NCBI RefSeq assembly: GCF_000346755.1
Contig: NZ_ANNV01000066.1
Location: 1 to 60,442, forward strand
Direction: 5' to 3'
Length of the DNA stretch: 60,442 nucleotides
From: Pseudomonas sp. CBZ-4
GTDB lineage: Bacteria > Pseudomonadota > Gammaproteobacteria > Pseudomonadales > Pseudomonadaceae
The notes beneath the pieces were generated by a model, which searched no databases, was not told the DNA's origin, and saw only the letters and a list, made by a program, of their open reading frames with translations. A program made the position numbers and the translations under genes. How positions within the stretch are numbered: the first letter of the stretch is position 1; each line of letters opens with the position of its first letter. Below, piece by piece: positions 9,453 through 18,042 of the stretch.

Positions 9453-9944
9453 TCAGGCGCTTTGGCGTTCGCTCCAGGCATCGGAGTGAATGATGTTGCC
9501 GTCCTTGTAGGTCCAGGTGACCTTCTCGTAGCGCAACTCGATCTGTTCAAGGTGGTTGTGTTTCTCTTTGCCGGGGTCTTTGACGTCATGCATTTTCGGC
9601 GCGACCTTCACCACCTTGACTTGCTCCAGCTTGGTGATGAAGTACTCGACCTCCTGCCCCGCATCGTCGATGCGATACCACTTGAACTCGGCACTCTTGA
9701 GGGTTTGCCCGGTGGTGACGGCTTTGTAGAGGTAGGGGCTGGAAGCATCGATCTCCTTGCAGAACAGGAACGGGGTGTGCACCCGCGTCCCGGTCAACTT
9801 GCCGGTGTTGTTGTCCGTCGGGATGTACAGGCTGTGGTCCTGGGCGATCACTTCGATACTGCCCTCGCGCTTTTGCACATCCACCGAACCTTTGATGTCG
9901 GCGCCGCCGTCGTCTTGTAGCCAGAGGTAAACGGGAATTGCCAT
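9453..9944 (-). CDS. hcp: Hcp, T6SS inner-tube protein
   Basis: A 163-residue Hcp with the typical start MAIPVYLWLQDDGGADIKGS and family features such as the HSLYIP and FxWYRID segments. Hcp hexamers stack into the tube inside the TssB/TssC sheath and are secreted. The start at 9944 is fixed by homology and by a good AAGGAG site 6 nt upstream. A longer frame running up to 10238 is a shadow of the gene upstream. It belongs to the larger Hcp family (about 160-170 residues) with an internal loop GTRVHTPFLF, similar to those in enterobacterial and H2/H3-type systems. Confidence 0.95.
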   Translation of the reverse strand: MAIPVYLWLQDDGGADIKGSVDVQKREGSIEVIAQDHSLYIPTDNNTGKLTGTRVHTPFLFCKEIDASSPYLYKAVTTGQTLKSAEFKWYRIDDAGQEVEYFITKLEQVKVVKVAPKMHDVKDPGKEKHNHLEQIELRYEKVTWTYKDGNIIHSDAWSERQSA

Positions 9945-9966
9945 GTGAAGCTCCTTTTCTTGGGAC

Positions 9967-11682
9967 TCAAACGTCGCGATAAGCGACAGGGGGTTGCCTG
10001 TCGGGTGCCTGGGCCGGGTGCGAGCACGCTCCCGCCGAAGGCACCAGACGGATATCGACGCGGCGGTTGGCTGCTCGCCCCGCGTCAGTGTCGTTGCTTG
10101 CAATCGGCTGGCTGGCGCCGAACCCCTGCACCGCAAAGCAGCTGTCGGGGATCCCGCCCATTTGCTGCATCCAGCCATGGACGGCAGCGGCGCGGGCGTA
10201 GGAAAGTCGGAGATTTTTCTCGGCGTCGCCGGTCGCATCGGTGTGCCCGGCGATCACAATCAGAAGGCCGGGCTGCGCCTTGATGTCGACCAACGCGTTG
10301 ATCAGGACCTTGGTCGAACCCGGCTTGAGCCGGGCGCTGCCGCTGGCAAACAGCGAAAGGCTGTCCAACCGCACGGCACGGGCCGGCCCCGTAGGCAAGA
10401 CAGTCATTGGCGGCTCGACATGGGCGGCCAACACGGCCAGCAAAGGCGCGCGCAAATGCTCGCCGCGATACAGGCCCAGCCCCAGGGCCAGGGGCTCGCC
10501 CTGTCGGTAGTAAGTGTCCAGGCGCCGGGCCGCATGACGCAGCGCGGTGATAGCGTCTTCACGGAGCAGGAACGCGCGTTGTTCACGGTGTGTCGGCGGT
10601 GGGATCGAGGTATAGCGGCGCAGGTCATCGCTGACCTGGCGCAGCAAAAGGGTGTTCTGCCAAGCCGAACTGGCCAGGGCAACGGCGCTGGCGCTCACCC
10701 ATAACCACAACGCCACGACGCTTGCCCGTTGCAGTGACGTGTACGCGGGGCCGCGCTCGAACGCGCTGAGCAACGCATCGGGAAAGGGCAAAGCCGCACT
10801 CGCATCGCTCACCCGGCTGTCGACCAGCGCCACCTTTTGCGCAAGCCATTGGCACCACAGGTTCCCTTCCACCCCATGGGCAAGCGCCGGGACCATTTTG
10901 ATCGCGCACACAAAGGCTGCATCCGTGTCGTGCTGAACGAGGCTGGGCAACACTCCATCGTGCAGCCACTGCGCGACACTGTTCAGTTGAACGCAGGCAT
11001 GCAGACGTGCGGCGCGGGAGGGCGTATCAACGACTTGCTGCTGCCACTCGTCCAGCGTGGCGCACTGGTTGTTGTCCCGGGCAAAAGCCTTGGCCTCACC
11101 CTGCTCCCAGCTGAACCACGGGTCAGCACCTTGCGAGGTTTGCAGGTAACTCACCAGCAAGAGCGGCAGCTTGATCCCACGCTTGCGCACCAGGGCGGCC
11201 TGGTAGCCAAAGGTTCGCACCCGCCCCAACAACGCCGCGCTGTCAGCATGGGCACTGGGGTTGACGACAAACATCACGCAAAGTTGAGCCCCCCAACCGG
11301 GACGCAACGCGAGGATGGCGTCGCTGATCGACGGCAATTGTTCCAGGCTTGGCACGCGCACATAACAACCCGACGGAATCACCCGCAGCTCCAGCCGCTC
11401 GGCGCAGGCCGGGCCAAACAGTGCATCGAGCCCATCGCCACAGACCAGCAGCACCGGATGCCGGAAGGACGCCGCCGGCAAGGCGGCCGCATCGTCAAGC
11501 TGCACGGATGCGCGCAACGCGGCTGCCCTGCGGTTCACGGCGACCCAGGCCAAGCCGATGCCACTCAGCCCGAGCAAGACCCCGGTAGCGCGCACCCAGA
11601 CGGTGAGTGGAACGATGGCCAGCAGCGCCAGGAGCAATCCCCCACCCCACAGGACGAGCACTCGATGAGAAGTGATGCTCAT
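9967..11682 (-). CDS. IcmF/TssM-like membrane protein with C-terminal OmpA domain
   Basis: The 571-residue protein has two adjacent membrane helices at about 8-28 and 31-49, a ~270-residue cytoplasmic part, a third helix at about 320-340, and a periplasmic part ending in an OmpA-like peptidoglycan-binding domain (about 440-548, with GHTDATGD and NRRVDIRLVP). The two-helix, cytoplasmic domain, one-helix order is that of TssM/IcmF, and residues 375-410, including LGLGLYRG, look like the conserved segment after the third TssM helix. The nucleotide-binding motif expected in full TssM is absent: HPVLLVCGDGLDALFG stands where Walker A would be. It lies 7 nt after tssL and probably anchors the TssL-containing membrane complex to the cell wall, a job done elsewhere by TagL or an OmpA-bearing TssL. 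It is usually annotated simply as an OmpA family protein. Confidence 0.85.
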   Translation of the reverse strand: MSITSHRVLVLWGGGLLLALLAIVPLTVWVRATGVLLGLSGIGLAWVAVNRRAAALRASVQLDDAAALPAASFRHPVLLVCGDGLDALFGPACAERLELRVIPSGCYVRVPSLEQLPSISDAILALRPGWGAQLCVMFVVNPSAHADSAALLGRVRTFGYQAALVRKRGIKLPLLLVSYLQTSQGADPWFSWEQGEAKAFARDNNQCATLDEWQQQVVDTPSRAARLHACVQLNSVAQWLHDGVLPSLVQHDTDAAFVCAIKMVPALAHGVEGNLWCQWLAQKVALVDSRVSDASAALPFPDALLSAFERGPAYTSLQRASVVALWLWVSASAVALASSAWQNTLLLRQVSDDLRRYTSIPPPTHREQRAFLLREDAITALRHAARRLDTYYRQGEPLALGLGLYRGEHLRAPLLAVLAAHVEPPMTVLPTGPARAVRLDSLSLFASGSARLKPGSTKVLINALVDIKAQPGLLIVIAGHTDATGDAEKNLRLSYARAAAVHGWMQQMGGIPDSCFAVQGFGASQPIASNDTDAGRAANRRVDIRLVPSAGACSHPAQAPDRQPPVAYRDV

Positions 11683-11689
11683 CTGGCCC

Positions 11690-12367
11690 TCACGCTTGAT
11701 CAGGCAAGAGCGAAACCACCGTATCGCTCAACAGTTGATCCAACCCCCACCACATCGCCGCCAACATCACGGCGGCAGCGAGCACATGCAGCAACGGCGA
11801 TCGCAGCCAGCCTAGCCCCCAGACCACGCCGCCACGCGCCTGGGTAATCAGGCTCTGGCTGAGCCTCAAGGGTGCGACATGGGCATTGAGCGCGTTCAAC
11901 AGGCGCTCGCGTTCGGGGTCGTTCGGGTCACGGTAGCGACCCTGGAACCCGAGCATCAGCACACGCTGGAACACCGTCAGGACCTGCCGATCAGGCGCGG
12001 GTTCGCCTAATACGGCCTGCATGTCCTCGTATAGGAACTCGCCCGCCTGGTGATGGTTGAAGAACTCGGCCTGGAGCGGTTTTGCCCACGCGGCCTGATC
12101 GTCTTTTTTCGCAAAGGTGAGCACCGTCTCGTCCAGCAACGCGCACTGCGCGTGGGAGATGTAGTCGATGGCGCGCGGGGCCATGCCCGCCGCTGCGAGC
12201 CGCTGCCGTACCCGTTCGACCTGCTCGACACAAAGCGGCCACAGCGGCGGCTGACCCTCGGAGAAAGCGCCCTGGCGCAACTCGACCACCAGGAGATAGG
12301 TGTCCTGCAACAGCTCATCGATGTCCACAGGCAATACGCTGCGCCCGCTCGAATTGACTCGGCTCAT
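11690..12367 (-). CDS. tssL: TssL (DotU/IcmH-like) membrane protein
   Basis: The 225-residue protein has a cytoplasmic DotU-like domain (segments SHAQCALLDETVLTF and FLYEDMQAVLGE) and a single tail-anchor helix at about 191-211. It has no peptidoglycan-binding extension; that function seems to lie in the OmpA protein encoded next. The start ATG at 12367 overlaps the tssK stop (ATGA). A longer frame upstream to 12607 is a shadow of tssK. TssL, TssM and TssJ form the inner-membrane complex that docks the baseplate. Confidence 0.93.
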   Translation of the reverse strand: MSRVNSSGRSVLPVDIDELLQDTYLLVVELRQGAFSEGQPPLWPLCVEQVERVRQRLAAAGMAPRAIDYISHAQCALLDETVLTFAKKDDQAAWAKPLQAEFFNHHQAGEFLYEDMQAVLGEPAPDRQVLTVFQRVLMLGFQGRYRDPNDPERERLLNALNAHVAPLRLSQSLITQARGGVVWGLGWLRSPLLHVLAAAVMLAAMWWGLDQLLSDTVVSLLPDQA

Positions 12368-13713
12368 GTGCGCAACACCGCAAACAGTTCGAGTTTGACC
12401 TCGACCAATGTGCTGGGGACGTAGAACGCACACACCCCTTCGGCCAATACCGCCTGCCCTTTCGGATGCGCAAAATTGAGCGCGAAATACTGGTTTTCCA
12501 GCCGCAGGGGAATCGCCGCGGGCACATGAGCGAGCGCCAGCAAGGGCACACCGTCGAGTGCCGCGTTGATCAGGTAATCGACCTCGTCCGGCGTTCCCAC
12601 CTTGCACAGCTGCGGGAACTGCTCCTGCAACTGCGCAGCCGGCAGGCGGCTGCGTACCGACAAGTAGAAATCCGCGCCGTCAGGCTCGCGCAGGCGCGGG
12701 TCATGCAATTTGACCTGCCAACGATTGGCGCCGTGCACCTCCAGTTCCAGGGCAACCACCCGCGACGGCAGGCTGGCTTCCAGCAACAACGAAATGGTGT
12801 TCATCAGGGGCGCGAACACCACTTCCAGCTGGTCGTGATGGTAGGCCGGCACCTTGTCGATATCGTGTTCCAACGAAAACGTCAGCAGGCTGCCTGCGAG
12901 TTTGATCAGTTCCCCATAGACCTGCTCGGGATGCCTGGCAGGAAAGTCCCGCAGATCGGCCAGTACCGGCTGGTAGGTATTCAGCGCATTGAGCAGCCAG
13001 AACAACGAAACGTCGGCCACGGCAAAGTCGGCCATGCGTTGGTTGCTCTCACGCCGCATGCCCATGAGCCGCTGCCGTTTCGCGGCCAATTGCGTCAACA
13101 GGTTGTCCAGCTGGCGCAGCAAGCCTGGATGCGCCGCAAAACTCAGCAGCGGCGGCACATAGACCGGGTCAAGGCTCCAGGCGCCCTGCCCGTCGCGGGC
13201 CAGGCGCGCAATGGGACAGGTGACGTAATCGGCGTTGTCATCACTGTGCAGGCGCAGGCTCAGGGTGTGCTCCAGCACGCCGATGGATTGCTTCTCATCG
13301 GCGTAGAGGTCCTGGACTTCGCGCCAGTCCTGGCGATAGCGGGTGGGCCGGTCGGGGTTGCCACCGTCAAACAGGCAGTTGTTGCCATTGGCCTGTTCCA
13401 GCGGCAACGCCACGTGCACGAGCACCGCTTGATCGGCCGGCAACGGTGCCAACTCCAAGGCAGGCGGCAGGCGGTCCACAGCGTCGGTATCGACCCACGT
13501 ACCGTCAGGCAGGCGTACACACAATTGGCTGGCCTTGAGTTTGCCCAGGCGCAAGGCGTCCAGATCAAACCCGACCGCCTGGACACCCCACGGGTGCACC
13601 AGGCTCAGATGAGCGAGCTGTTGGTGGGCCCAGGCCTCCCATCGGGCCTGTTGCTGGAACTGCTGCGCCGACAGCAATACGCCGCTGGCCCATAGTGGGC
13701 GATCAATCTTCAT
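12364..13713 (-). CDS. tssK: TssK baseplate protein
   Basis: The 449-residue protein opens with MKIDRPLWASGVLLSAQQFQ, the N-terminal signature of TssK, and continues with HQQLAHLSLVHPWGVQAVGFD. TssK is a cytosolic trimer, related to phage receptor-binding proteins, that links the baseplate to TssL and TssM. Length is in the family range (about 440-450). It is coupled to tssL by a stop/start overlap and follows tssC after 23 nt. Confidence 0.95.
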   Translation of the reverse strand: MKIDRPLWASGVLLSAQQFQQQARWEAWAHQQLAHLSLVHPWGVQAVGFDLDALRLGKLKASQLCVRLPDGTWVDTDAVDRLPPALELAPLPADQAVLVHVALPLEQANGNNCLFDGGNPDRPTRYRQDWREVQDLYADEKQSIGVLEHTLSLRLHSDDNADYVTCPIARLARDGQGAWSLDPVYVPPLLSFAAHPGLLRQLDNLLTQLAAKRQRLMGMRRESNQRMADFAVADVSLFWLLNALNTYQPVLADLRDFPARHPEQVYGELIKLAGSLLTFSLEHDIDKVPAYHHDQLEVVFAPLMNTISLLLEASLPSRVVALELEVHGANRWQVKLHDPRLREPDGADFYLSVRSRLPAAQLQEQFPQLCKVGTPDEVDYLINAALDGVPLLALAHVPAAIPLRLENQYFALNFAHPKGQAVLAEGVCAFYVPSTLVEVKLELFAVLRT

Positions 13714-13736
13714 GGCATCGTTTCCCTACGATGGAC

Positions 13737-15275
13737 TCAGGCCTTGGCCTTGGGCATTTGCGAAACCAGCGAGAGGTTCACGTCCATGCCCTCCACCTGG
13801 AAATGCGGCACGGCGTACAACTTGACGCGGAAGAAGCCCGGGTTGTCGTCAATGTCCTCCACCGTCACCTTCGCCTCGCGCAGCGGGTGCGAGGCCTGCA
13901 GGTCATCGCCGGGATCGGTCATTTCGGTGACAAGCCCGCCAATCCATTTGTTGAGTTCCAGCTCCAGCAGGCGCCGGTCTTTGGTGGTGCCGATGTTTTC
14001 GCGCTGGATCAACTTCAGGTAGTGGGCGATGCGCGACAGCAAGAAGATGTACGGCAGCCGCGCGTTGATGCGGCTGTTTGCCGTGGCATCGGCGGTGTCG
14101 TACAGGGCGGGTTTCTGCGCGGAGTTGGCAGAAAAGAAGCATGCATAATCGCGATTCTTGTAGTAGGACAGGGGGATAAACCCGAGGTTGGCAAATTCGA
14201 ACTCGCGGGTTTCCGGGATCATCACCTCCGACGGAATCTTCACCTGGTTGCCAGTGCCCAGGTCGTACAGGTGAATGGGCAATTCGGTGACCGCACCACC
14301 GGACTGCGGCCCCCGGATCTGCACACACCAGCCATTGGCGATGAAGCTCTTGACCATGTTGGCGGCGAACGCGAAGGAGGCGTTGGTCCACAGGTACTTG
14401 TGGTGATCCGGCCCCTTGACGCTTTCGATGTAGTTGAAACTGCGCACGGGAACGGTGTCGGGACCATAGGGCAGCCGCCCCAGCACACGCGGCATCGTCA
14501 GGCCGATGTAGCGCGCATCATCACTGTCCCGGAACGACTTCCACTTGATGTATTCGGCACGGTCAAAATAATTGCCGATATCCTTGATCGCGGCCACTTC
14601 TTCCATGGACGCCTTGCCAAAGAACGCTGGCCCCACGGCCCCCACGAATGGCATATGGGCAGCGGCCGCCACTTTGGAGATATTGCGCAGCAGAGCTATG
14701 TCCTGGGGGCTGCGGTCGAATTCGTAGTTGGAGATGGCGGCAGCGATGGGTTCACCGCCCGGCGTGTCGTATTCCTGGGTGTAGGTATGCAGGAAGAGGC
14801 CACTCTGGGCAATTTCCGGCGCGTCTTCAAAGTCCTGTACCAGATGCTCTTTACTGATATCCAACAGTTCGATGCGCACGTTCTGGCGGAAATCCGTCTG
14901 GTCGATCAGCGATTTCACCCCACGCCAGGTCGATTCGACGCGTTGAAAGTCCGGGTGGTGCATGATTGCATCGAGTTGACGGCTTATTTGCCGGTCCAGC
15001 GCCGCGATATGTTCATCCAACAGCACCTTGTCCAAACGCTCGACTTTATGTGAAGACCGTTTCAGCAATTGCAAAAACACATTAACCGCCGCAGTAACCC
15101 GCTCATCAACAGACACTTCGGAAAGCGCTTCGGTATTTTGAAACACTTCAAGCCCGCCCAGCTCCATCACGGGATTCAAGTTGATCTTGCTGAACAGCGC
15201 AGCGTAGACCCCGCCACTGTTTTCCGACACGGCAGCATTGCCGTTGGATTGAGATCCAGAATGTTCTACCGACAT
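13737..15275 (-). CDS. tssC: TssC (VipB) large sheath protein
   Basis: This 512-residue protein is the large subunit of the contractile sheath. Conserved pieces include DPEF-like HPDFQRVESTWRGVKSL, GEY-type YDTPGGEPIAAAISNYEF, WKSFRDSDDARYIGLTMPRVL and the C-terminal RVKLYAVPHFQVEGMD. The ATG at 15275 is preferred over an in-frame TTG six bases upstream, since GGGAGG lies 7 nt before it. It pairs with the tssB product encoded 33 nt upstream. Confidence 0.96.
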   Translation of the reverse strand: MSVEHSGSQSNGNAAVSENSGGVYAALFSKINLNPVMELGGLEVFQNTEALSEVSVDERVTAAVNVFLQLLKRSSHKVERLDKVLLDEHIAALDRQISRQLDAIMHHPDFQRVESTWRGVKSLIDQTDFRQNVRIELLDISKEHLVQDFEDAPEIAQSGLFLHTYTQEYDTPGGEPIAAAISNYEFDRSPQDIALLRNISKVAAAAHMPFVGAVGPAFFGKASMEEVAAIKDIGNYFDRAEYIKWKSFRDSDDARYIGLTMPRVLGRLPYGPDTVPVRSFNYIESVKGPDHHKYLWTNASFAFAANMVKSFIANGWCVQIRGPQSGGAVTELPIHLYDLGTGNQVKIPSEVMIPETREFEFANLGFIPLSYYKNRDYACFFSANSAQKPALYDTADATANSRINARLPYIFLLSRIAHYLKLIQRENIGTTKDRRLLELELNKWIGGLVTEMTDPGDDLQASHPLREAKVTVEDIDDNPGFFRVKLYAVPHFQVEGMDVNLSLVSQMPKAKA

Positions 15276-15308
15276 AGTCAAACCTCCCTTTAAACCGATA
15301 GAAATGAA

Positions 15309-15806
15309 TTAACGGCTTGGCGCCAGTGCAGCCAATTCAGCCCGAAGTTCATCACTGAGCGCATCGTCCTTGAGGATGCGTTCCAACTCATGGCGAAAGG
15401 TCACGTTATCCAACAGGTTGGATTTGAGATCGCGCAACAGATTGCGCATCGCCAGCAGTGCACGCAGCTGCGGGACCTGCCGCGCGACCTGCTCCGGCTC
15501 GAAGTCCTTCAGGCGCTGGAAGCTCAACTCGACGGCGGTGTCGGCGGCCTCATCCGGCAAGGTGTTTTCCACCACCAGTTTGAGCCCTGGCGAGAATTCG
15601 CCGAGGACGCTGTCAACGTTGTTCTTATTGATATTGATCTTGCCCCGCTCCGACAGCGGGCGTTGTTCCTTGCCGTTGCTGTAGTCGCCCATCACCATCA
15701 ACTTCAAGGGCAACTCAACTTTCTTCTGGGCGCCGCCGGTATGTAAGTCCAGCTTGATATTTACCCGCGCCTTGGGCACTTCATTTTGAAAACTATCGAG
15801 CGTCAT
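15309..15806 (-). CDS. tssB: TssB (VipA) small sheath protein
   Basis: The 165-residue protein carries the TssB signature RVNIKLDLHTGGAQKKVELPLKL near the N-terminus, then MVMGDYS and a C-terminal half with FEPEQVARQVPQLRALLAMR. It forms the sheath heterodimer with TssC and carries the helix recognised by ClpV. It is the first gene of the leftward T6SS string, so the upstream AT-rich region should hold the promoter. Confidence 0.96.
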   Translation of the reverse strand: MTLDSFQNEVPKARVNIKLDLHTGGAQKKVELPLKLMVMGDYSNGKEQRPLSERGKININKNNVDSVLGEFSPGLKLVVENTLPDEAADTAVELSFQRLKDFEPEQVARQVPQLRALLAMRNLLRDLKSNLLDNVTFRHELERILKDDALSDELRAELAALAPSR

Positions 15807-16202
15807 AACCCCTTCCTTGCCGTATGGCGAACTAATAAATCAGCCGAAGAGAGACTTTATAGTCTGCCCCTGCCGTACCGATGTCTGTCGCCGCAAGAAT
15901 GGAGTATCCCGGATATTTTTTACCAGCCCCCGAAACACGCACGGGAACTTTCGCCAGAGTTTTGAGGATCCATCCTACAAAGTACCCAGATAAACTTTAT
16001 TTCAACTTTTCATTTATTCACAAACAACAAACCACGAAATATCTGTCAGAAGAAGAGCTATCACCCAGATAACAAACTACAACTCGATTAATAAATTTGG
16101 GTATAGACAGATATTTCCTAGCATCAGCAGGCGTGAGTCCTACAAATACAGGAAGGGGAAGAGAACGACCGCCCGCCTTTCAAAAGGCGATACACGACCG
16201 CT
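15807..16202. promoter_or_regulatory. AT-rich control region upstream of tssB
   Basis: No credible gene is present here. The stretch at about 15960-16120 is clearly richer in A+T than its surroundings. It contains a perfect 12-bp inverted repeat (GAAATATCTGTC at 16036-16047 and its complement at 16106-16117), a direct repeat ACCCAGATAA at 15984 and 16063 (79 bp apart), and a small hairpin CGCCTTT/AAAGGCG at 16174-16189. I found no convincing sigma-54 -24/-12 element. It could be a target for H-NS-like MvaT/MvaU silencing plus a dimeric regulator; this is inferred. Confidence 0.5.
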
Positions 16203-16235
16203 ACCGCAGTGGGCACATTAACGCCCCACTGCGGT
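16203..16235 (-). terminator. Hairpin downstream of pvdP
   Basis: Perfect 11-bp arms (ACCGCAGTGGG / CCCACTGCGGT) around an 11-nt loop lie 40 nt past the pvdP stop. There is no U-run on the pvdP strand, so it may be a weak terminator. Confidence 0.5.
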
Positions 16236-16274
16236 TCATTGACATCGTAATAGTTGTAGTTAGGTGCAGCGCAA

Positions 16275-17906
16275 TCAGGCCTCTGGCCGCTTCACCTTCA
16301 AATGCCGCGCATACCAGGGCCGTTGCGGCACCCGCTTGAACAACCCCTGCAGCACGTCATCCTCCGTGCCAAAGGTGATGCGCAACGCCAGTTTCATGGT
16401 CTCCGGGTCCATCTCCATCGACCGCCCCATCTGCAACCCTGGCGTGGTGCTGCAACCATGGGTATCCGGGCCTAGCCACGGGTCACCGACTTCCACCCAG
16501 CGCCCCGGCGCAAACCACGCCACGCCGTTGACCTCAAGGCGGCTGACTTCGCCCGGATTGAAGCGTTCGTGGGCACGGAACCAGTCTTCGACACGGTCGT
16601 CGATCCAGCCGTGGAAATGCCAGAACACCGGGTTCACATGGGACGAAAACGGATCGCCGAGAAAGTCGTTTTCCGCCGCATACCAGCGCGCGGCAAAGTC
16701 TGCGGGGTCGCGGGCGAACGGCACCGGGCCGCCGCTGGAGGGGTCGCGCGGCACCGAGGCCCAGCGCATGTGCAGCCAGTCGTGCAAGCCCAGTTCCATT
16801 TCGGAACCGAGCTGGCCCAGGGTCAATTTGGCCAGGTAGCGGGGATCGCGGTATTGGGATTCCCACACCTGGAAATTGCTGTGGTAGGTCTCGGCCGCCT
16901 TGATGTCGCTGACCCACTGGGTGTAGTCACCGTCTTCGGGCGCCGACCAGGTGGGCGGCAAGGCGAAGCCGTCGTGGTTATCGAAGTAGCGAACGAAGCC
17001 TAGGCGATCACCCTCCAGCGCCGGTTGTGGCTCTGGAAATTGCGGCCAGGATGGCAGGTCTTGCATCGAGCGCGCCGTGCCGAGCATATGGCGGTGCATA
17101 AAGAAGAAGTCGATGCCCGAGCCGTTGCGGTCCTTGCGTTTGCCCCGTGCATCGCGCTCCTGGCCACGCGGGCCGGGTTGCCAACCGATACCGCGCAGAG
17201 CATCGCGTTTTTCTTCGGAGAGCTTGTGCCATTGGTCACGGGTCGCGTGCCAGAGTTGGTGGAACAAGCGGTGTTCGGCGGAGATCAGCCAGGCCAGCAG
17301 GGTTGGATTCAGGCCGATGCGCTCGCGGGCTTCGGGGAACAGTTGTTTGTGCGCGACGAAACGGTGGTCGCGCTCGGTCAGGGCCAGCGGGCGATCAAGG
17401 TTGAGGATCTGCCCGCTGAGGGTGCCGCTGCCGGCGTTGCCGAACACGCCCCAGACTTCGTCGAGGGTCATCTTGAATTCATAGGCGGGCACACCGCCGG
17501 GGGCGTCGCGGTCGATCAGGCGCCAATAGAGCGTGGCGCCCTCCCCCGTAAGCAGGTCGCCAAGGATGCGGTAGCGCGGCTCCCCGGCCGCGCGCAGGTT
17601 GGCGGCGGTGTCGAGGTAACCGCGCAGGCCACGGCCACGCGGGGCGATGTCCAGCAGCAGTTCCAGGCCTTGCAGCGGCAGGCCTTTGAGGCCGGCATCG
17701 CGACCTTCCAGGCGCAGGCTCCAGACCCCGCGCAGGCTGTTCGCCAGGTGCTGGCCGGTGGTGTCGGCCAGGTCCACCGTGGCTTCGCCCGGTGTAATGG
17801 GGAATTCTTCTTCACGCGTCAGCTCGCGATGGGCATAGAAGGCCGCCGGCACGGCCGCGCCGGTCAGGGCCAGGCCTGCGATGAACCCACGTCGAGAGAT
17901 CGTCAT
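16275..17906 (-). CDS. pvdP: PvdP, tyrosinase for the pyoverdine chromophore
   Basis: The 543-residue protein begins with a twin-arginine signal (SRRGF, then a hydrophobic stretch), so it is exported folded to the periplasm. Histidines suited to a type-3 copper site are present: EHRLFHQLWH at 211-220, HRH at 271-273, GLHDWLH near 375 and HFHGW near 438. PvdP oxidises the Tyr-derived part of ferribactin to dihydropyoverdine and on to the fluorescent chromophore. Start: ATG 17906 with AAGG upstream. It is divergent from pvdM, with a PvdS box for each direction in the 136-bp gap, as expected for iron-starvation control. Confidence 0.95.
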   Translation of the reverse strand: MTISRRGFIAGLALTGAAVPAAFYAHRELTREEEFPITPGEATVDLADTTGQHLANSLRGVWSLRLEGRDAGLKGLPLQGLELLLDIAPRGRGLRGYLDTAANLRAAGEPRYRILGDLLTGEGATLYWRLIDRDAPGGVPAYEFKMTLDEVWGVFGNAGSGTLSGQILNLDRPLALTERDHRFVAHKQLFPEARERIGLNPTLLAWLISAEHRLFHQLWHATRDQWHKLSEEKRDALRGIGWQPGPRGQERDARGKRKDRNGSGIDFFFMHRHMLGTARSMQDLPSWPQFPEPQPALEGDRLGFVRYFDNHDGFALPPTWSAPEDGDYTQWVSDIKAAETYHSNFQVWESQYRDPRYLAKLTLGQLGSEMELGLHDWLHMRWASVPRDPSSGGPVPFARDPADFAARWYAAENDFLGDPFSSHVNPVFWHFHGWIDDRVEDWFRAHERFNPGEVSRLEVNGVAWFAPGRWVEVGDPWLGPDTHGCSTTPGLQMGRSMEMDPETMKLALRITFGTEDDVLQGLFKRVPQRPWYARHLKVKRPEA

Positions 17907-17941
17907 TGTCTACCTTAGGAAACGGCTTAATCAGAGCTAGA

Positions 17942-17965
17942 ACGTTTGCTGGCCGGGGAAATTTA
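17942..17965 (-). promoter_or_regulatory. PvdS iron-starvation box for pvdP
   Basis: Reading on the minus strand, TAAAT-N16-CGT matches the PvdS sigma-factor promoter exactly. The CGT element ends 35 nt before the pvdP start. Confidence 0.88.
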
Positions 17966-17984
17966 CCGCGCGCCCTTTGGCGCC

Positions 17985-18008
17985 TAAATTTTTGCCCCCA
18001 GCGCTCGT
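17985..18008 (+). promoter_or_regulatory. PvdS iron-starvation box for pvdM-pvdN-pvdO
   Basis: TAAAT-N16-CGT, a perfect match on the plus strand, 34 nt before the pvdM start. It mirrors the pvdP box, with 19 bp between the two -35 elements. Confidence 0.9.
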
Positions 18009-18042
18009 TCTTCCCTGATAGCAAAGGCCGCAACTGACTGAG

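Noticed and set aside
9945..10238. Upstream extension of the hcp frame
   Set aside because: It lies inside the IcmF/OmpA gene in another frame; Hcp proteins start at the MAIPVYLW signature.
15881..16072. 63-codon frame in the tssB upstream region
   Set aside because: Poor start context, no similarity, and it overlaps the AT-rich repeats; more likely regulatory DNA.
15807..16202. Sigma-54 promoter for the T6SS
   Set aside because: I looked for TGGCAC-N5-TTGC on the minus strand and found no acceptable match.
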